From the NCBI GenBank assembly GCA_910589555.1, contig CAJUTE010000032.1, positions 1 through 31,922 on the forward strand: DNA of 31,922 nt. Direction: 5' to 3'. The stretch comes from an uncultured Muribaculum sp. GTDB lineage: Bacteria > Bacteroidota > Bacteroidia > Bacteroidales > Muribaculaceae. The notes below the pieces were generated by a model. It worked only from the letters and a program-made list of their open reading frames with translations, did not search any database and was not told where the DNA came from. This document shows positions 8,153 to 16,450 of this stretch, in pieces (position 1 is the stretch's first letter; every line of letters starts with the position of its first letter). Made by a program: the position numbers and the translations under genes.

Positions 8153-8713
8153 TTAATCATTCTCGGCAAAAAATTGTTCAATTTTTTTTGCGGCGATGTG
8201 ATAGGATGCCTTTAATGCTCCGACTGAAGTGCCGAGTATCTCCGACATATCCTCATATTTCATCTCATCGTAGTAACGCATATTGAACACGATACGCTGC
8301 TTCTCGGGGAGAGTAGCTATGGCTTTCCTCAGCTTGAGGGCGAGTTCGTCGCCGTCGACAAACGTGTCTGACTCTATAAGGTCCACAAGATGCGACTCTT
8401 CGTCATCGAGTGACAGGTGGAGGCGTTTTCTCTCACGGGCAAGGTGGGAGATGCTTTCGTTGATTGCTATTTTGTAAAGCCATGTCGACAACTTGGCGTC
8501 GCCACGGAAATTCTCGATTGAACTCCATGCTTTCATAAATGTATTTTGGAGCAAATCGTTGGCATCGTCATGGTTTTCAACCATGCGTCTTATTTGCCAA
8601 TATAACGGCTCGCTATAGCGTTGGATGACTTCGCCAAACGCTTCGCGGCAGGTGGAACTGTCGCGAAGCCGTTCTATGAGTTTAGGGTCATCTTTTATCG
8701 TTTCGGTGCTCAT
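8153..8713 (-). CDS. ECF-type RNA polymerase sigma factor
   Basis: The 186-residue product would direct RNA polymerase to a dedicated promoter set. Region 2 spans about 24-92, with DDANDLLQNTF for core binding and -10 recognition and FRGDAKLSTWLYKIA near 69-83. Region 4 spans about 128-180, with LPEKQRIVFNMRYYDEM and the helix-turn-helix MSEILGTSVGALKASYHIA. Regions 1 and 3 are absent, as in ECF factors. The frame extends upstream to an ATG at 8746, but the -7 promoter box covers 8751-8744 and the predicted transcription start is near 8737, so the ATG at 8713 is the usable start. It is the first gene of a sigma, anti-sigma, Spy-like operon. The promoter is of housekeeping type, not obviously autoregulated. 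Confidence 0.9.
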   Translation of the reverse strand: MSTETIKDDPKLIERLRDSSTCREAFGEVIQRYSEPLYWQIRRMVENHDDANDLLQNTFMKAWSSIENFRGDAKLSTWLYKIAINESISHLARERKRLHLSLDDEESHLVDLIESDTFVDGDELALKLRKAIATLPEKQRIVFNMRYYDEMKYEDMSEILGTSVGALKASYHIAAKKIEQFFAEND

Positions 8714-8743
8714 TAATATATTGGCGTGGTTTGTTTCTGATGC

Positions 8744-8774
8744 CAAATTTACTTAATTGCCGTGAATTAACAAA
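8744..8774 (-). promoter_or_regulatory. Promoter of the sigma-factor operon
   Basis: On the minus strand TTTG (8774-8771), exactly 19 bases, then TAAATTTG (8751-8744) match TTTG-N19-TAnnTTTG perfectly. The predicted start near 8737 gives a leader of about 24 bases before ATG 8713. The promoter begins 25 bases after the stop of the upstream channel gene, which lacks an obvious terminator, so some read-through from that gene is also possible. Confidence 0.8.
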
Positions 8775-8799
8775 AGCTAATGAATATTATTCACTTTCA

Positions 8800-10293
8800 T
8801 TAAGAATTGGACCCGGTCGTGGGTTGGGTTCCTGTCGCTCCCGACTCTTCGTTGGTGGTGCCGGTGACATCGTCCAGCGCATTGCTCTTGAAGAGCGGTT
8901 GTGGCATTCCGTAGATTTTCTGCGGATCCTGTGAGGTGACAAATCCTTCGAGGATTGTGTCGCGTCCCGATGCAGCCTGGTAAGCGATGAGCTGGAACGG
9001 TATCATCATAGCCGAGATGTGCTCGAAGATGGTGTCCATCATAGCCTCGTAAGGCAGCCAGGATGATGTGGAGGTGAAACAGTAAATCTGAAGTGGAACG
9101 CCGTTTTCGGTCTGCTGCAGCGTTGACACGAAGCAAGTGTCATCGTGCGACACGTAAGGTGATGCGTCAAGCCACATCCTCACATAGGCTCGGAACAGTC
9201 CGAGGTTGGTGTCGATGGTGCCGTCGACGAGTCCTTCTGAATTGTTCACGTCCTCGACTTTGCCTGCGGCTTTCTGTGCCAACTTCTTGGTGATGTATTC
9301 ATCCATGAATGGCACTTTTCTTAACGATTCCAGCATCTCGGGAGTTGTCGGCAGGATACTGTCATAGTCTATCACATAGCTGCGCTGTATGCGGCGGGTG
9401 TTGCTCAATTGCATTGAACGGTAGTTGGTGAAACTTCCGCTGACGAGGCTGTAGGGGGGCACGCTCGTGGTGGTCTTGTCCCAATTGAGCACTTTGACCG
9501 CTGTGAGCGACACCTCGATCACGGTGCCATTGGCGTCGGTGCCGTTGATTTTGATCCAGTCGCCCACATGGAGACTGTCGTTCTCGGAGAGCTGCACGCC
9601 GGCAACAAGCCCGAGGATGCTGTCTTTGAATATCAACATCAACACTGCGGCAAAGGCTCCAAGTCCGGCAAGAAGCGATCCTGGCGATTTGTTGACGATG
9701 ATAGCCACCGCGATGATCAGGATGACCATCCATATAATGCCTTTGATGAGCTGTATGAGTCCGTTGAGAGGTAGATGCTTGGTGTTTCGCTGAGCGTCGA
9801 TGTGCTTCCAGATAGCGCTTACGAGCGCGGTCAGAGCCACTCCGGTCACATAGATCACATACAGCAGTGTGAGTTTAGTGAGAAGCCCCGCCACCTGTGT
9901 GTGGGTTTCAACGAGTGTCACCTGTATAAGGATGAGGAAGGTGAGTGCGGGAATCATCCTGCACAATTTGGTGAAAAAGAATTCTCCGGTCAGGTAACTG
10001 TAAAGATCGCTTGACAGCTTTTTGCCAAACCGCCTGAGCAGTCCGAGTATGATCCATTTGGTGATGTAACCCACCACCATGGATATAGCCAGCACTACAA
10101 TGGCATATACCCAGGTTTCGGCAACTTTGTTGCCTGAAAGTCCTACAAACCCTAATATCCAGTCGGATATGTCGAGCAGATATGTCGCCACGGTGTAAGT
10201 CGTGTCGTGTGCGTCAGGCGCGAATTTTTGCAATGCTATGTCCGCCTGTGAAGAGGACTGGGCTGGTGAAATAGACATCGGGATATTAAACAT
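8800..10293 (-). CDS. MscS-family mechanosensitive channel, YbdG-like
   Basis: This 497-residue inner-membrane protein would open under membrane tension and release solutes during osmotic downshock. Four spans precede the pore (about 61-85, 111-130, 137-163, 180-201). The pore helix is the glycine/alanine-rich stretch at about 204-235 (PGSLLAGLGAFAAVLMLIFK), followed by the MscS beta domain (HVGDWIKING..GTVIEVSLTAVKV, about 242-268). The length, the insert in the soluble domain and the motif NWDKTTTSVPPYSL resemble E. coli YbdG more than the 286-residue MscS. The start could be ATG 10293 or ATG 10278; I keep the first. A weak promoter-like ATTG-N20-CTAATTTG lies upstream at about 10359-10328. 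The low-complexity C-terminal tail rich in T, G and S is probably disordered. Confidence 0.88.
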   Translation of the reverse strand: MFNIPMSISPAQSSSQADIALQKFAPDAHDTTYTVATYLLDISDWILGFVGLSGNKVAETWVYAIVVLAISMVVGYITKWIILGLLRRFGKKLSSDLYSYLTGEFFFTKLCRMIPALTFLILIQVTLVETHTQVAGLLTKLTLLYVIYVTGVALTALVSAIWKHIDAQRNTKHLPLNGLIQLIKGIIWMVILIIAVAIIVNKSPGSLLAGLGAFAAVLMLIFKDSILGLVAGVQLSENDSLHVGDWIKINGTDANGTVIEVSLTAVKVLNWDKTTTSVPPYSLVSGSFTNYRSMQLSNTRRIQRSYVIDYDSILPTTPEMLESLRKVPFMDEYITKKLAQKAAGKVEDVNNSEGLVDGTIDTNLGLFRAYVRMWLDASPYVSHDDTCFVSTLQQTENGVPLQIYCFTSTSSWLPYEAMMDTIFEHISAMMIPFQLIAYQAASGRDTILEGFVTSQDPQKIYGMPQPLFKSNALDDVTGTTNEESGATGTQPTTGSNS

Positions 10294-10375
10294 AATGCAA
10301 TGAGATTAAATATACTTTATAAGATGACAAATTAGGGCGTCGAATTGTTCGGTTGCAATTCACTACATATAGGGA

Positions 10376-10406
10376 TTGTGGATAAGACTCCTCTGTATTA
10401 ATTTTG
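10376..10406 (+). promoter_or_regulatory. Promoter of the TonB receptor unit
   Basis: TAATTTTG (10399-10406) matches TAnnTTTG, with TTG (10376-10378) about 20 bases upstream as a partial -33 element. Transcription should start at about 10411-10414, essentially at the ATG of the receptor gene, so the mRNA may be leaderless. Confidence 0.6.
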
Positions 10407-10413
10407 CGCTGTT

Positions 10414-12639
10414 ATGAAGAGTTTAGGTTTAGCAGTTGTTCTCAGTGCATTTTCCGGGGCGGCTTTAGCTGATGAAGCGCCCGATACCACCCTCACATTG
10501 AATGAAGTGTCGGTGACCGCTATAAAAGGGGCGCCGACAATCGACAGGATGCCTGTGGCGTCGACAGTCGTCACAGCGCCGCTGATTGAGAGTCTGAATA
10601 TAAAGACAATAAAAAATATGAGCGAGGTGTCGCCCAATTTTTACGTGCCTGATTATGGCTCACGCATGACATCCACCATCTACGTGAGGGGGATGGGGGC
10701 GAGGATCGACCAGCCGGTAGTGGGATTCAATGTTGATAACGTGCCATTCCTTAATAAGGACGGATATGACTTCGACATTGAGGATATCGACCGGATAGAG
10801 GTGTTGCGAGGACCGCAAAGCACTCTGTACGGACGCAACACCATGGGCGGCTTGGTCAATGTGTACACGCTCTCGCCCATGAAATATCAGGGCTTGAGAT
10901 CCATGCTGGAGTACGGGACTGCCAACAGCTTCCGCGCGTCGGTGGGATATTATGATAAACTCTCTTCGCGGTTCGCCATGGCTGTGACCGGTTTTTATGG
11001 AAGAAGCGACGGATATTTCACTAATAAATATAATGGCAGCGACTGCGGAAAGGAGCAACAGGCTGCCGCGCGCTGGAAAACTGTGTGGTATCCGGCTGCT
11101 AATCTCAAGATCGAAAATGCCGCTTCTTTTTCATGGTCGGAGCAGAGCGGTTACCCCTACGAGAATATTGACCGTGGTGAAATAAACTATAACGATACCT
11201 GCTTTTACCGTCGCACGGGAGTGACCGACGGGCTTACTGTCAAGTTGAATCTTGGGAATGTGGAGCTGTCGAGCATTACGAGCTTCCAGTATGTCGATGA
11301 CAATATGACTCTCGACCAGGACTTCCTGCCGCTATCTTATTTTACGCTGACTCAGAAACGCCATGAATGGGCGTTGACTCAGGATTTCATCGGCAAAGGA
11401 ACAGCCGGAGCCTATAGCTGGCTTGCGGGATTGTTTGGATTCTATAAGAAAACGCGCATGGAGGCGCCGGTGACATTCAAGAAGGATGGCATCGACAATC
11501 TGATATTGGATAACGCCAACAAGGGAATGAATCCCATGGGCATGATGCTGTCATGCGATGACGACGAGATAAGGCTCGGCAGCCGTTTCCGTAATCCGGT
11601 ATGGGGGGTGGCGGTGTATCACCAGAGCTCTTATCGAGCCGGAGCCTGGGACTTTTCGGCAGGGATCAGGCTTGACGTGGAGAAAAACACATTAAAATAC
11701 TATAGCGACTGCGAGACGGCGTTCACCGTGTCGAGGAAAATGGGGGATACCTGGGTGCCGGTTAGGGAGGATATAGCGGTCGACTTGAAGGACAATGACA
11801 AGCTGAGCGACACATTTGTGGAAGTGCTCCCCAAGGTGTCGGTGACCTACAATATTCCCTCGCTTCCGGCTTCCAACGTGTATATGTCGGTGGCGCGAGG
11901 ATATAAGAGCGGAGGCTACAATACTCAAATGTTCAGCGATGTGCTCCAGCAGAAGCTGATGAGCGCGATGGGCACGCCTGAAAAATATGATGCCGAAAAA
12001 ATCATGTCATATAAGCCGGAATACAGCTGGAATTATGAGGTGGGTGCCCACTTGTTATTGCTCGACGGCAAGCTCAGAGGGCAGGCGGCGCTATTCTACA
12101 TCGATTGCCGCGACCAGCAGCTGACATCTTTCCCCGACGGACTCACCACCGGACGAATCATGGCAAATGCGGGCAAAACACGTAGCTATGGTGCCGAGCT
12201 GTCAATGAGTTATTCGCCCGTTGACCGGTGGGATCTAAATGTTGCATACGGTTACACAAATGCAAAATTCGTTAAATATGACGATGGTGTTGAAAATTAT
12301 AAGGGAAAATATATTCCATATTCGCCGAAAAACACTATTTTTGCAAACGTAAAATATACGCAGCCCGTCAAAGGATGGGTGAACGAGGTGAAATTTGATG
12401 TGAATTGTCGCGGAGCCGGCGATATAATGTGGAATGAATCCAACACCGTAAAGCAACCGTTTTACGCCACTCTTGGAGCTTCTGTCACGGCTGTCCACAA
12501 TGATTGCTCTCTCACGGTGTGGGGAGAAAATCTTACCGATGCGCAATATGACACATTTTATTTCGTTAGTATTGGGAACGCTTTTCTGCAGAAAGGAAAA
12601 CCGATGCGTGCGGGAGTTACCCTGCGTATGAATTTTTAA
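10414..12639 (+). CDS. TonB-dependent outer-membrane receptor
   Basis: The 741-residue product imports a ligand across the outer membrane using energy passed on by TonB-ExbBD. A signal peptide (MKSLGLAVVLSAFSGAALA, cleaved before D20) is followed by a TonB-box-like stretch at about 28-36 (TLNEVSVTA). The plug domain reaches about residue 150, with YVRGMGARIDQPVVG and the family signature IEVLRGPQSTLYGRNTMGG at 128-146. The rest is a 22-strand-type barrel ending in aromatic F741. There is no N-terminal carboxypeptidase-like domain and no SusD partner, so it belongs to the siderophore/cobalamin-like receptors rather than SusC glycan importers. The substrate cannot be read from the sequence. It is followed after 22 bases by a lipoprotein gene in the same unit. 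A local A/T-rich patch (about 12230-12360) encodes a normal barrel segment. Confidence 0.92.
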   Translation: MKSLGLAVVLSAFSGAALADEAPDTTLTLNEVSVTAIKGAPTIDRMPVASTVVTAPLIESLNIKTIKNMSEVSPNFYVPDYGSRMTSTIYVRGMGARIDQPVVGFNVDNVPFLNKDGYDFDIEDIDRIEVLRGPQSTLYGRNTMGGLVNVYTLSPMKYQGLRSMLEYGTANSFRASVGYYDKLSSRFAMAVTGFYGRSDGYFTNKYNGSDCGKEQQAAARWKTVWYPAANLKIENAASFSWSEQSGYPYENIDRGEINYNDTCFYRRTGVTDGLTVKLNLGNVELSSITSFQYVDDNMTLDQDFLPLSYFTLTQKRHEWALTQDFIGKGTAGAYSWLAGLFGFYKKTRMEAPVTFKKDGIDNLILDNANKGMNPMGMMLSCDDDEIRLGSRFRNPVWGVAVYHQSSYRAGAWDFSAGIRLDVEKNTLKYYSDCETAFTVSRKMGDTWVPVREDIAVDLKDNDKLSDTFVEVLPKVSVTYNIPSLPASNVYMSVARGYKSGGYNTQMFSDVLQQKLMSAMGTPEKYDAEKIMSYKPEYSWNYEVGAHLLLLDGKLRGQAALFYIDCRDQQLTSFPDGLTTGRIMANAGKTRSYGAELSMSYSPVDRWDLNVAYGYTNAKFVKYDDGVENYKGKYIPYSPKNTIFANVKYTQPVKGWVNEVKFDVNCRGAGDIMWNESNTVKQPFYATLGASVTAVHNDCSLTVWGENLTDAQYDTFYFVSIGNAFLQKGKPMRAGVTLRMNF

Positions 12640-12661
12640 ATTAATAACTGAATAAAAGTAA

Positions 12662-13531
12662 ATGAAAATGCTTAAATATTTATCTTTTGCCGCTCTGTCG
12701 ATGTTCTTTATGACATCGTGTGACAGTGGAGGATCCAACACTCAGGAATTTTCCATGAGCATGCTTTTCTATGCGACTTCTGCATCAGGCGAGGCATATT
12801 CAATAGGCGATGCTGAGTTCCATCTTGACTATTCAAATGCGGCTGATTGCAGCATTACCGCCAACAAACTGTTGGTTCCGGGAATGGGCAATACCACATC
12901 GGTCAAATATGATAACTTGGTGCTGTCAGGCACAAACTCCGGTTTCAAGCTTTCAAGCAGCTCTCAGGCAACAACTAAGCTCGTTTGCGGAATTGACGGC
13001 CCTTGGATGAACACCACTTTCACCGCAAAAGATGCGAATACCGATATTTTGGCTATGAACCGCGCTCAGGTATTCTACAGCATCACCAACTCTGTAGCTC
13101 CCGACGGAGAGACTGTCACCACATCACAGGCTGATAAGAATCTTTTCCAGATACAGATTAATGAGGCTGATATCAACACCGCTAACCGAAGCATCAACTT
13201 CTTGATGGCTAACGCCGAATTCAAGAGTGGCGATGATGCTGTGGTTGAGGATGTTGCCACCAAGAATATTAAATTCAAGATCGTGGGCGATCGCCTGCAA
13301 TTCTCTGCCACTGAATTGCCGGTGTATAAGAGAGTTTCAGATCAGGAAGCCTTGAGCGCCTACAAGATTTTGAATCTTTCCGGAACAGGAAAAGTGGGCG
13401 GAGATTACTCAGTGTCATTCGTGTGGCGCGAGATTGACAAAGACGGAAATACTGCTGACTATCAAGTTCAGACAACTCTTAAGAATGTTCTGTCATCGAC
13501 CTCGACCGGCGGTAACACAAACAATAATTAA
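12662..13531 (+). CDS. Lipoprotein of unknown function paired with the TonB receptor
   Basis: I do not recognise the family. The 289-residue product starts with a lipoprotein signal peptide with lipobox M17-T18-S19-C20; D21 follows the cysteine. The mature part is rich in S, T, N and D with alternating hydrophobic residues, suggesting a mostly beta fold, and ends in a low-complexity SSTSTGGNTNNN tail. No enzyme motif is visible. It starts 22 bases after the receptor stop with no promoter between, and is followed by a terminator, so the two genes form one unit. By analogy with other receptor-lipoprotein pairs it may capture the ligand at the surface, but that is inference. The start at 12662 (MKMLKYL) and a second ATG two codons later are equally plausible. 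Confidence 0.75.
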   Translation: MKMLKYLSFAALSMFFMTSCDSGGSNTQEFSMSMLFYATSASGEAYSIGDAEFHLDYSNAADCSITANKLLVPGMGNTTSVKYDNLVLSGTNSGFKLSSSSQATTKLVCGIDGPWMNTTFTAKDANTDILAMNRAQVFYSITNSVAPDGETVTTSQADKNLFQIQINEADINTANRSINFLMANAEFKSGDDAVVEDVATKNIKFKIVGDRLQFSATELPVYKRVSDQEALSAYKILNLSGTGKVGGDYSVSFVWREIDKDGNTADYQVQTTLKNVLSSTSTGGNTNNN

Positions 13532-13590
13532 AAAACTGGTTAAAAACAAGATATTCTCTTTCCTCGTATTTTTTCATAGGATTGATTGCA

Positions 13591-13627
13591 GTGCGGTACA
13601 CCGTGAGGTGTGCCGTGCTCGTTTTAT
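13591..13627 (+). terminator. Terminator of the receptor-lipoprotein unit
   Basis: GTGCGGTACACC (13591-13602) pairs over 12 positions with GGTGTGCCGTGC (13607-13618), three of them G-U, around a GTGA tetraloop. TCGTTTTATAT follows. It lies about 60 bases past the lipoprotein stop and separates this unit from the nuo promoter. Confidence 0.75.
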
Positions 13628-13694
13628 ATAGTGCCGTTTGATAATCAGCGATTCTTTTTGCTTATATAAAATCTGTAAATTTTGACAGGTATAT

Positions 13695-13725
13695 TTAGGC
13701 GTTCTGAAAAAAATTGGTATATTTG
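13695..13725 (+). promoter_or_regulatory. Promoter of the nuo-atp operon
   Basis: TATATTTG (13718-13725) matches TAnnTTTG. The -33 position, 19 bases upstream, holds TTAG (13695-13698), three of four matching TTTG. The predicted start near 13731 leaves a leader of about 65 bases, A/T-rich, before nuoA. It is the only recognisable promoter before the 18-gene run; no comparable motif is seen in the nuoH-atpD or atpG-nuoI gaps. Confidence 0.7.
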
Positions 13726-13797
13726 CAGAAGATTTGAGAAAAAATCAGTGCAATGTTGCATAGTAATGCAGCTTTACAAGAATAGATAACAAAATTT

Positions 13798-14172
13798 ATG
13801 GTATCACTAATCTTTGGTATTCAGAACTCTACGCTCGCTGTTGTAGCGGCATTGACCGGTGTGGCCCTTGTCGCTTTGGCATTGATTGTAGCGGGACTTA
13901 TTTCTCCGAAGTCCTACAATCCCCAGAAGGGCGAGGCGTATGAGTGCGGTATTCCTACGCGAGGAGCAAGTATGGCACAGTTTAAGGTCGGATATTACCT
14001 TTACGCCATTTTGTTCCTGATGTTTGATGTAGAGACGGTATTCCTCTATCCGTGGGCTGTCAATGTCCGTTCATTAGGCGTTGACGGCTTATTGTGTATA
14101 GCGGTGTTTTTTGGAATTTTAGTGCTGGGCTTGTGCTATGCCTGGCGGAAAGGAGCTCTTGAATGGAAGTAA
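13798..14172 (+). CDS. nuoA: NADH-quinone oxidoreductase subunit A
   Basis: This is the small membrane subunit A of respiratory complex I (124 residues), which helps form the quinone-site entry region between the peripheral and membrane arms. It has three membrane spans (about 10-35, 63-87, 94-114). The conserved loop motif YECGIPTRG has E49-C50, and the motif FDVE has D77 and E79, acidic residues known to matter in NuoA. It is the first gene of the operon, behind the promoter at 13695-13725. Its last 10 bases overlap the start of nuoB, so the two are probably translationally coupled. Confidence 0.95.
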   Translation: MVSLIFGIQNSTLAVVAALTGVALVALALIVAGLISPKSYNPQKGEAYECGIPTRGASMAQFKVGYYLYAILFLMFDVETVFLYPWAVNVRSLGVDGLLCIAVFFGILVLGLCYAWRKGALEWK

Positions 14173-14777
14173 CAGCTCAAGGAATGCCGTATTCCGAATG
14201 GAAAGACAATGAGTATATTGAATCATTGGTGAAGGAGTTGAAAGACAATGGCACGAATGTCATCGTCGGCACTCTTGACAATGTAATCAACTGGGGGCGC
14301 AGTAACTCTTTATGGCCGCTCACATTCGCAACCAGTTGCTGCGGTATTGAGTTTATATCGCTTGGAGCGGCGCGCTACGACATGGCGCGCTTTGGCTGGG
14401 AAGTGGCTCGCGCCTCACCACGCCAGGCCGACTTCATGATGGTTGCCGGAACTATCGTTCATCGCATGGCTCCGGTGGTTCGTCGCCTTTACGATCAGCT
14501 TGCCGAGCCTAAATACGTCATCGCGTGTGGCGGTTGCGCCATTTCAGGCGGTCCTTTCAAAAATTCATACCATGTGGTTAAAGGAGTTGAGGAGATTATT
14601 CCGGTCGATGTTTATGTGCCCGGCTGCCCTCCGCGTCCTGAGGCTATGATATACGGTATCATGCAATTGTCACGCAAGGTGAAGGTAGAGAAATTTTTCG
14701 GAGGTGTGAACCGTCAGGAAAAGCGTGCTGAATTTTTGGCTGCGCATCCTGAAGAGGACCTCAATAACAATAACTAA
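14163..14777 (+). CDS. nuoB: NADH-quinone oxidoreductase subunit B, N2 cluster protein
   Basis: Subunit B (204 residues) carries iron-sulfur cluster N2, which hands electrons to quinone at the joint of the two arms. The ligand pattern is present: the C59-C60 pair in TSCCGIEF, C125 in CGGCAISGG, and C155 in VPGCPPRPE. An extra cysteine, C122, lies in the second motif. The conserved QADFMMVAGT and PKYVIACGGC motifs flank them. The N- and C-terminal extensions are ordinary for the family. It starts inside the end of nuoA and is followed by nuoCD after 27 bases. Confidence 0.96.
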   Translation: MEVTAQGMPYSEWKDNEYIESLVKELKDNGTNVIVGTLDNVINWGRSNSLWPLTFATSCCGIEFISLGAARYDMARFGWEVARASPRQADFMMVAGTIVHRMAPVVRRLYDQLAEPKYVIACGGCAISGGPFKNSYHVVKGVEEIIPVDVYVPGCPPRPEAMIYGIMQLSRKVKVEKFFGGVNRQEKRAEFLAAHPEEDLNNNN

Positions 14778-14804
14778 ACAGAATTAACGCTCCAGTATAT
14801 AAAT

Positions 14805-16433
14805 ATGGCAAATGTTAAGGAAAAGATAGCCTCATTGTTCCCTGATGCAGTATTTGAGGATGGGGAGTGGTTGACGGTGAGTATCTCCGACAGCAAGTGG
14901 CACAGCCTTGCCAAGACGCTGAAAGAGGATCCGGAACTGCACTTTGATTATCTCGTGGCACTGATCGGTATGGATTGGACCGAGACTCTCGGGTGTATGT
15001 ACTATTTCACATCGACCGTGCATGACACTCATGTGTCGGTGAAAGTCGCTACCGACGACCGCGAAAATCCCATGCTCCACTCTATTTCCGACCTTTGGGC
15101 GGTGGCTAATCTTTATGAGCGTGAGGTCTATGACTATTTCGGGATCAAGTTCATCAACCATCCCGATATGCGACGTCTGTTCTTGAGAAACGATTGGGTG
15201 GGATATCCTTTGCGTAAGGACTACGACGATTCTCCCAACATCAATCCTGTGCGCCTCGACCATGAAGCGGTGGAGGACACTACCGTGAGCTACGTTGAAG
15301 AACCCGACGGAAGTATAGTAAAAAAAGAACTTACAATATTCAAGCCTGAGGATTTCGTGGTAAACATCGGTCCTCAGCACCCCGCCACTCACGGTGTGTT
15401 GCGTTTCCGCACAGCCGTGGACGGAGAGACTATAAAGAAAATTGACCTGTACCTTGGTTATATACACCGTGGTATTGAAAAACTTGGTGAAGGGCTTGGT
15501 TATCCGCAAAACCTGCATTTCACCGACCGTCTTGACTATCTTTCCGCTCAGCAGAACCGTCATTGCCTCTGCCTTTGCATCGAAAAGGCTCTTGGAATCG
15601 AGGTGCCGCGCCGCGCGCAAGTTATACGTGTGCTCATGGATGAGTTGATGCGTATATCATCCCACCTCCTGTTCATGGGAACATTCTGTATGGACTTGGG
15701 TGCAACCACAATGTTGTTCTACACTCTTCGCGAGCGCGAGACGATATTGAACATCTTTGAGAAGACCTGCGGCGCTCGCATGACTTTCAACTACAACTGC
15801 ATCGGCGGCGTAATGGAGGATCTTGACGCTGACTTTGTGAAGGATGTGAAGCACTTGCTCGAAATAATGCCTAAGGCTATCAAGGAGTACAACACCGTGT
15901 TCACCGGCAACGTCATCGCTCACAACCGTATGGTGGGTGTCGGTAAGCTCTCCAAGGACGATGCGATATCCTATGGCGTCACCGGTCCTGCCGGACGTGC
16001 TTCGGGATGGGCGTGCGACGTGCGCAAGACCACTCCCTACGGCATATACAATGAGCTTGAATTTGACGAAGTGGTGCTCGAAGAGGGCGACTGCATGGCT
16101 CGATTCATAGCACGTGTCGAGGAGATCAAGCAGTCTTGCCGCATCATAGAGCAGCTTATCGATAAGATTCCTGAAGGCGACATCTGCGCTAAGGTGCCTA
16201 AGGTGATCAAGCTCCCCGAAGGACACTGGTTCCAGCAGGTGGAAGCAAGCCGCGGCGCTTTTGGTGTCTACATCGAAAGCCGTGGCGCCAACACTCCGTG
16301 GCGTGTTAAATACAACTCGCCGTGCATGAATCTTGCCGGAGTGGTGGATCACATCACACGTGGCGGCAAAATCGCCGATTTGATAACTATTGGAGGTACG
16401 CTCGACTATGTCGTGCCTGATATTGACAGATAA
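14805..16433 (+). CDS. nuoCD: Fused NADH-quinone oxidoreductase subunits C and D
   Basis: One 542-residue chain joins the 30-kDa (C) and 49-kDa (D) subunits of the connecting module, as in E. coli. The C part covers about 15-155, with the signature EREVYDYFGIKF..HPDMRRL around 105-125. The D part starts near 187 with NIGPQHPATHGVLRF and ends IGGTLDYVVPDIDR, as is usual for the subunit. The D part holds the quinone-binding pocket beside NuoB. The linker of about 30 residues is rich in E and D. Length is a little under that of the E. coli fusion. The fusion is not a frame error: a single open frame covers both. Confidence 0.96.
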   Translation: MANVKEKIASLFPDAVFEDGEWLTVSISDSKWHSLAKTLKEDPELHFDYLVALIGMDWTETLGCMYYFTSTVHDTHVSVKVATDDRENPMLHSISDLWAVANLYEREVYDYFGIKFINHPDMRRLFLRNDWVGYPLRKDYDDSPNINPVRLDHEAVEDTTVSYVEEPDGSIVKKELTIFKPEDFVVNIGPQHPATHGVLRFRTAVDGETIKKIDLYLGYIHRGIEKLGEGLGYPQNLHFTDRLDYLSAQQNRHCLCLCIEKALGIEVPRRAQVIRVLMDELMRISSHLLFMGTFCMDLGATTMLFYTLRERETILNIFEKTCGARMTFNYNCIGGVMEDLDADFVKDVKHLLEIMPKAIKEYNTVFTGNVIAHNRMVGVGKLSKDDAISYGVTGPAGRASGWACDVRKTTPYGIYNELEFDEVVLEEGDCMARFIARVEEIKQSCRIIEQLIDKIPEGDICAKVPKVIKLPEGHWFQQVEASRGAFGVYIESRGANTPWRVKYNSPCMNLAGVVDHITRGGKIADLITIGGTLDYVVPDIDR

Positions 16434-16450
16434 TAAACCAATAAACCGAT

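Noticed and set aside
12228..12360. A/T-rich patch in the TonB receptor gene as a sign of recombination
   Set aside because: The patch encodes a normal barrel segment rich in N, K and Y, which need A/T-rich codons; that explains the composition.
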